This document shows, piece by piece, positions 60,835 through 64,000 of a stretch of DNA of 64,000 bases. Numbering within the stretch: position 1 is the stretch's first letter; each line of letters starts with the position of its first letter. The position numbers and the translations under genes are program-made. Source of the DNA: JACVRN01 sp036389255 (lineage in GTDB: Bacteria > Acidobacteriota > Blastocatellia > Pyrinomonadales > Pyrinomonadaceae); the NCBI GenBank assembly GCA_036389255.1, contig DASVQI010000027.1, forward strand, positions 1-64,000. Direction: 5' to 3'. The notes below the pieces were generated by a model. The model saw only the letters and a program-made list of their open reading frames with translations, was not told the DNA's origin and ran no database searches.

Positions 60835-62013
60835 TTAGTCGTTCGGGTTCTCGCGTGCGCGCGGGGCTTCGATTCGTGCCGGTTCAGCGCGCTCTACGGG
60901 CGCAGACCTTTCGGGCATAGAAGGCGCTGGCGAAGAAGGAGGCGCAGAAGGAGCCGGAGCGGGATACGAAACGGGAGTCTCCGGCCTTGACGCAGTCGAA
61001 GGCTCTGGATTCGGTTGAGAGGCTCGGCCGCCGCCACCGCCCGGATTGTTCTGCGTAGGTGATTCGCCCGGGTCTCTGCGCCTGCGGCCCGGCCTCGGAG
61101 TTTCGTACTCGCCGGTCGCCGTAGTCTGCCCGGTGTTTCCGTAGCCGTTGCCGTCGCAGCAGCGACGATAGCCGGACGGGTAAGCAAAGCCGTACGGAGA
61201 CGACCAGCCGCCGTAGTAGGTCGGCACGAAGACGTAGCAGTTCCCGGAGCGAAACCAGATGCCCGCAGGCCGCCCGAAGCCTGTGCGGAATAACAGGTCG
61301 TTGCCGAAGGTGTTAAAGGACGAATTGATTGCGTAGCTGGGTATCGTGCGGTTGAGCGAGGCCAGATACTCGGCCCGCTCCCGGCTCCACAGGTCGAACG
61401 AGTCCCTGCTCTTCTTGTCCAGCTTGGCAATCTCTATCTGACCGCCTCTGACAATTACCTTCCTGTCGCCCTTGACCAGCTCTGCAAGCGCGCCTACCTG
61501 CACCCGGCCCTTGAGCACCAGAATCTCCGTCTGCCCCGTCGGCAGAACATTGAAGCGATAGATTCCGTGTTTGACTATGACGGCTGAAGTCTGCGGCGTC
61601 TCCACTGTGAGCCGCACGTCCGTTCCGTCACCGCCGACCGCTTCGATGATGGCGCTTCCCTTCAGGAGCTTGACGCGCAAGCCTTCCAGAGAAGTGTCTA
61701 CCAGCTCGAACTCTGAGTTTTCGGCCACGCGCAGGTACGAGCCCGGATTGAGCAGAACTTCCACGCGCCCGTCCATGCCAGTAGTCACAACATCGCCGCT
61801 CTCAAGATTGTCCTGTTCAGTAAGCGCCTGCTGCCTACTCTTTCCCTTACGAACAACCGTGGCATTACCTGTGACTAAATTGACCCCTCCCGCTTTCGCA
61901 GAGATTAAATATTTATCCCTAGTCTGCGCCTGCGCCGCGCTCGTCATGCCGACCGCAGCCACACAGACCAGTAGAGCAAGAAAGCTCGATACAGAGCGAC
62001 AAGTTCTTTTCAT
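60835..62013 (-). CDS. FecR-domain secreted protein, 392 aa
   Basis: Signal peptide (SVSSFLALLVCVAAVGMTSAAQAQ). The FecR domain at about 40-180: GNATVVRKGKSRQQALTEQDNLESGDVVTTGMDGRVEVLLNPGSYLRVAENSEFEL...VETPQTSAVIVKHGIYRFNVLPTGQTEILVLKGRVQVG. The C-terminal 130 residues are Pro/Gly/Arg/Ser-rich, with a short Cys pair (RRCCDGNG). ATG at 62013 follows GGAGAGTCC. No sigma/TonB neighbours. Probably envelope sensing or scaffold. Confidence 0.85.
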   Translation of the reverse strand: MKRTCRSVSSFLALLVCVAAVGMTSAAQAQTRDKYLISAKAGGVNLVTGNATVVRKGKSRQQALTEQDNLESGDVVTTGMDGRVEVLLNPGSYLRVAENSEFELVDTSLEGLRVKLLKGSAIIEAVGGDGTDVRLTVETPQTSAVIVKHGIYRFNVLPTGQTEILVLKGRVQVGALAELVKGDRKVIVRGGQIEIAKLDKKSRDSFDLWSRERAEYLASLNRTIPSYAINSSFNTFGNDLLFRTGFGRPAGIWFRSGNCYVFVPTYYGGWSSPYGFAYPSGYRRCCDGNGYGNTGQTTATGEYETPRPGRRRRDPGESPTQNNPGGGGGRASQPNPEPSTASRPETPVSYPAPAPSAPPSSPAPSMPERSAPVERAEPARIEAPRARENPND

Positions 62014-62212
62014 GATAGGACTCTCCTGTTTTATCGGAAGCCGTTTCAACTCAGGGAGAGAAAGGAATGCTCCGAATTGTATGCCTATACTACGCGCCCG
62101 GCAAGATATTTCTCAAGCCTGACCGGCCAACCCCGTAAGCTTCTTTAAAATTTCTCTTGACCCGGAAATTGTATAGCAGTAGCATACAATTTAACTTTGC
62201 CCGAGGTGACCG

Positions 62213-62599
62213 ATGTTTATTGTCGTGGATGAAAATGATGGCCGTCCGATTTACCGGCAGGTATCTGACGGCATCAGGGCGCTGATTGCCGGGGGCGAGC
62301 TGCGCGAGGGGACGCAGTTGCCGCCCGTGCGTCAGTTGGCGGCTGACTTGGGCGTGAATTTGAACACGATTGCGACCGCTTACAGGGAGCTTCAGGCGGA
62401 AGGGTTGATAACGGTGCGTCACGGGTCGGGCGCTGTGGTGGCTTCGTCAAGGGCGTTTGAGAGAGCGGACGAAGAGCTTCGCAGGCCGCTCAGGACTGCC
62501 CTGACGCAGCTAGTGCTGGCGGGGCTCGCGCGCCCGGAGATTATGGGGATAGTGGCGGAAGAGCTGCGCTCTCTTCTGAAAGGGACTAAGCGAGGATAA
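62213..62599 (+). CDS. GntR-family regulator (YtrA type), 128 aa
   Basis: A compact winged-helix HTH: DENDGRPIYRQVSDGIRALIAGGELREGTQLPPVRQLAADLGVNLNTIATAYRELQAEGLITVRHGSGAVV. It has only a short C-terminal dimer helix, as in the YtrA group. YtrA regulators usually control adjacent membrane or ABC genes. It is 7 nt upstream of the DUF1648 gene, which is probably its target. Its ATG follows GAGGTGACC. Confidence 0.92.
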   Translation: MFIVVDENDGRPIYRQVSDGIRALIAGGELREGTQLPPVRQLAADLGVNLNTIATAYRELQAEGLITVRHGSGAVVASSRAFERADEELRRPLRTALTQLVLAGLARPEIMGIVAEELRSLLKGTKRG

Positions 62600-62606
62600 A
62601 CCGAAG

Positions 62607-63701
62607 ATGCTGACGACGATTCTTATCTGGCTGCTGTTTGACGCGCTCTTGCTGGCGGGCTTCGTCTGGATGCCCGTGATGCGCGGCGAGGAGGCTTTCT
62701 TCGGCGTGCGAGTCCGGCAGGAGTACTATCGCACGGAAGGGCGCGCGCTCTTTCGCCGCTACAAGTTCTGGCTGCTGATGCTCTTTGTGGAGATAGAGGC
62801 CATAGGCATTCTGGTTTCGCTCTACAGGGCGGAGCTTCCACTGGCGCGCGTGGCGTCGCTCCCGCTCCTGATTCTGCCTGCCACCGTCCTATACGTTCTC
62901 TTTTATAGAAAGGTGAAGCCCTTCGCGGCCACGGATGACGAAGGGCGCTTTGCCTCGGCCGTCAGGCGCAGGCACTTGAGCGAGTACACGAACATCTATC
63001 TTGAGGCGGTGATTCTTCTACTTACGGTCACGCCTTCGCTCTTCCTTATCTACTACTACCCGCGACTGCCGGAGAGAATCCCCGTTCACTGGAACTGGAG
63101 GGGAGAGCCGGACGGCTGGGCGCGCAAGTCCTTCGGCTCCGTCTTCGCTCTTTCGATGATGCTCGTATACCTGCAAGGGCTTTTCCTTCTAATCAAGCAC
63201 GGGCTGCTGACGGTGAAGATGACGCTTCCGGTAGAGGGGGCCAAAGAGTATTTGAAGGGCAAGGAGCAGTTCCTCTTTATGGTCATGAGGCTGATGGACT
63301 GCGTGCGAGTTCTGGTGGCGACAATGATGAGCGCGCTACTGCTCAACATAGTCTTCGGCAGCGTGGAGCACCTGCGCCGACTGACCATCATCGCCGGGGC
63401 GGTTGACGTTTTGAGCACGCTCCTGCTGGTCGCGGCTTGCATCTACTTCACGGTTCGGCTGGTGAGACTTGACCGCAGGCTGAAAAGGGCTGTCGGGCGC
63501 GTCTACGTGCAGCGCGGACGCGATGCGGCCAGATGGTACGCGGGCGGCCTCTTCTATTACAACCCTGACGACCCTGCGCTCTTCGTAGAGAAGCTGGTCG
63601 GCTTCGGCTACACCTTCAACATGGCAAACCGTTGGGTCTACGTTTACCTTGCTTACATGATTCTGCCTCCGCTCATCTTGAGCTGGGGGCTGACAAAGTG
63701 A
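62607..63701 (+). CDS. DUF1648-domain membrane protein, 364 aa
   Basis: The DUF1648 core is FLIYYYPRLPERIPVHWNWRGEPDGWARKSFGSVFALSM, with other membrane helices through the chain (about 4-20, 50-70, 83-98, 130-150, 215-240, 255-285, 345-362). Function of the family is unclear. The gene is translationally linked to the upstream GntR gene. The chain is complete. Confidence 0.85.
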   Translation: MLTTILIWLLFDALLLAGFVWMPVMRGEEAFFGVRVRQEYYRTEGRALFRRYKFWLLMLFVEIEAIGILVSLYRAELPLARVASLPLLILPATVLYVLFYRKVKPFAATDDEGRFASAVRRRHLSEYTNIYLEAVILLLTVTPSLFLIYYYPRLPERIPVHWNWRGEPDGWARKSFGSVFALSMMLVYLQGLFLLIKHGLLTVKMTLPVEGAKEYLKGKEQFLFMVMRLMDCVRVLVATMMSALLLNIVFGSVEHLRRLTIIAGAVDVLSTLLLVAACIYFTVRLVRLDRRLKRAVGRVYVQRGRDAARWYAGGLFYYNPDDPALFVEKLVGFGYTFNMANRWVYVYLAYMILPPLILSWGLTK

Positions 63702-63709
63702 GAGAGATT

Positions 63710-64000
63710 ATGAAAACAGTCCTTTGCCTGCTCATTCCTCTTTTTTTGCTGCCTGCGGGCGCGGCCGGGCAGCAGTCGCCGCAGGATAAGACGACGACGG
63801 GCGCGCAGGCTCTTCCGGCGGCTTCGCCCTTTCTCTCTACGAAAATCTGCGGCAAGGGGGTGTTTCTGCTCTACGCGGGAGCAGACCTTCTGGGGCGCGA
63901 GAGCTTTGAGATTCAGTGCGGGCCGAACGGTTATCGCGGGAGCGGTAACACGAACCTGAAGATTCCGGGCGGCACGCTCAATCAGGACACATCTATTGAG
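63710..64000 (+). CDS. Secreted protein, N-terminal part (cut by window edge)
   Basis: A clear signal peptide (VLCLLIPLFLLPAGAAGQQ) precedes a linker and the start of a domain (STKICGKGVFLLYAGADLLGRESFEIQCGPNGYRGSGNTNLKIPGG). The frame is open to the end. The domain resembles the beginning of an acidobacterial lipoprotein-insertase-like or DUF6134-type protein, but I cannot assign it. The ATG is 8 nt after the DUF1648 stop; GAGAGATT precedes it. Confidence 0.7.
   Translation, partial: MKTVLCLLIPLFLLPAGAAGQQSPQDKTTTGAQALPAASPFLSTKICGKGVFLLYAGADLLGRESFEIQCGPNGYRGSGNTNLKIPGGTLNQDTSIE

Overview
The window looks like a chromosomal segment of an Acidobacteriota bacterium, most probably Blastocatellia (Pyrinomonadaceae-like). 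The grounds are a GC-rich, codon-biased core; a VWA protein of the type first named from acidobacteria; many small secreted or zinc-ribbon proteins; fused sulfur-carrier/E1/rhodanese architecture; and a rimP-nusA-infB-rbfA-DHH operon. Species cannot be fixed from the sequence alone. Layout: (1) 1-1324 is the end of a presumed integrated island. It holds the start of a secreted protein, an integron-type attC site with one cassette gene, a cluster of inverted repeats, and a 3'-terminal fragment of a tRNA-Lys gene that marks a probable attachment site. (2) 1646-15245 is a biosynthetic region. A JAMM peptidase and a ubiquitin-like/E1/rhodanese fusion point towards a minus-strand YcaO, TfuA and B12-radical SAM operon. 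Three short precursor genes with a near-identical GGGVIxGD tail lie upstream of the operon, followed by an HTTM membrane protein and then, divergently, an MFS exporter and an ADOP/MacB-type permease. I read this as a RiPP gene cluster, probably making thioamidated and perhaps C-methylated peptides, with its own sulfur supply. (3) 15348-23414 is an integrase-less attC cassette array (CALIN): ten sites of about 100 bp, one of them collapsed to 34 bp and two degenerate, interleaved with minus-strand cassette genes, mostly secreted or membrane proteins. (4) 23.6-24.6 kb holds decayed genes (Zn-alcohol dehydrogenase and an SRPBCC protein). (5) 24.8-34.6 kb is a core or stress region: a CarD-like protein, IF-1, a DEAD-box helicase, and two RRM genes on opposite strands about 7 kb apart that share a conserved leader of about 200 nt. 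It also has membrane proteins, a VWA protein, tRNA-Val, tRNA-Asp, a STAS protein and a run of small conserved proteins. (6) 34.8-41.9 kb has a desaturase, moeA, moaC, an M50 peptidase and uvrA. (7) 42.0-45.6 kb has a secreted repeat peptide gene divergent from a TPR/AAA+/Fis regulator, then a SUMF1-type protein. (8) 45.7-60.8 kb is a plus-strand housekeeping run (yqeY, rimP, nusA, infB, rbfA, DHH phosphoesterase, cobO, accD, folC, NUDIX, plsC, CPBP protease, carotenoid-type oxidoreductase). Six of its intergenic gaps carry long inverted repeats built from short repeated words, most of them ending right at the next start codon. (9) 60.8-64.0 kb has a FecR protein, a GntR/YtrA regulator, a DUF1648 membrane protein and a truncated secreted protein. 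The strongest candidates for something new are the three-precursor YcaO/TfuA/radical-SAM cluster with linked sulfur-carrier genes, the acidobacterial attC array, the duplicated RRM leader RNA, the intergenic repeat hairpins, and the peptide-plus-TPR-regulator pair.
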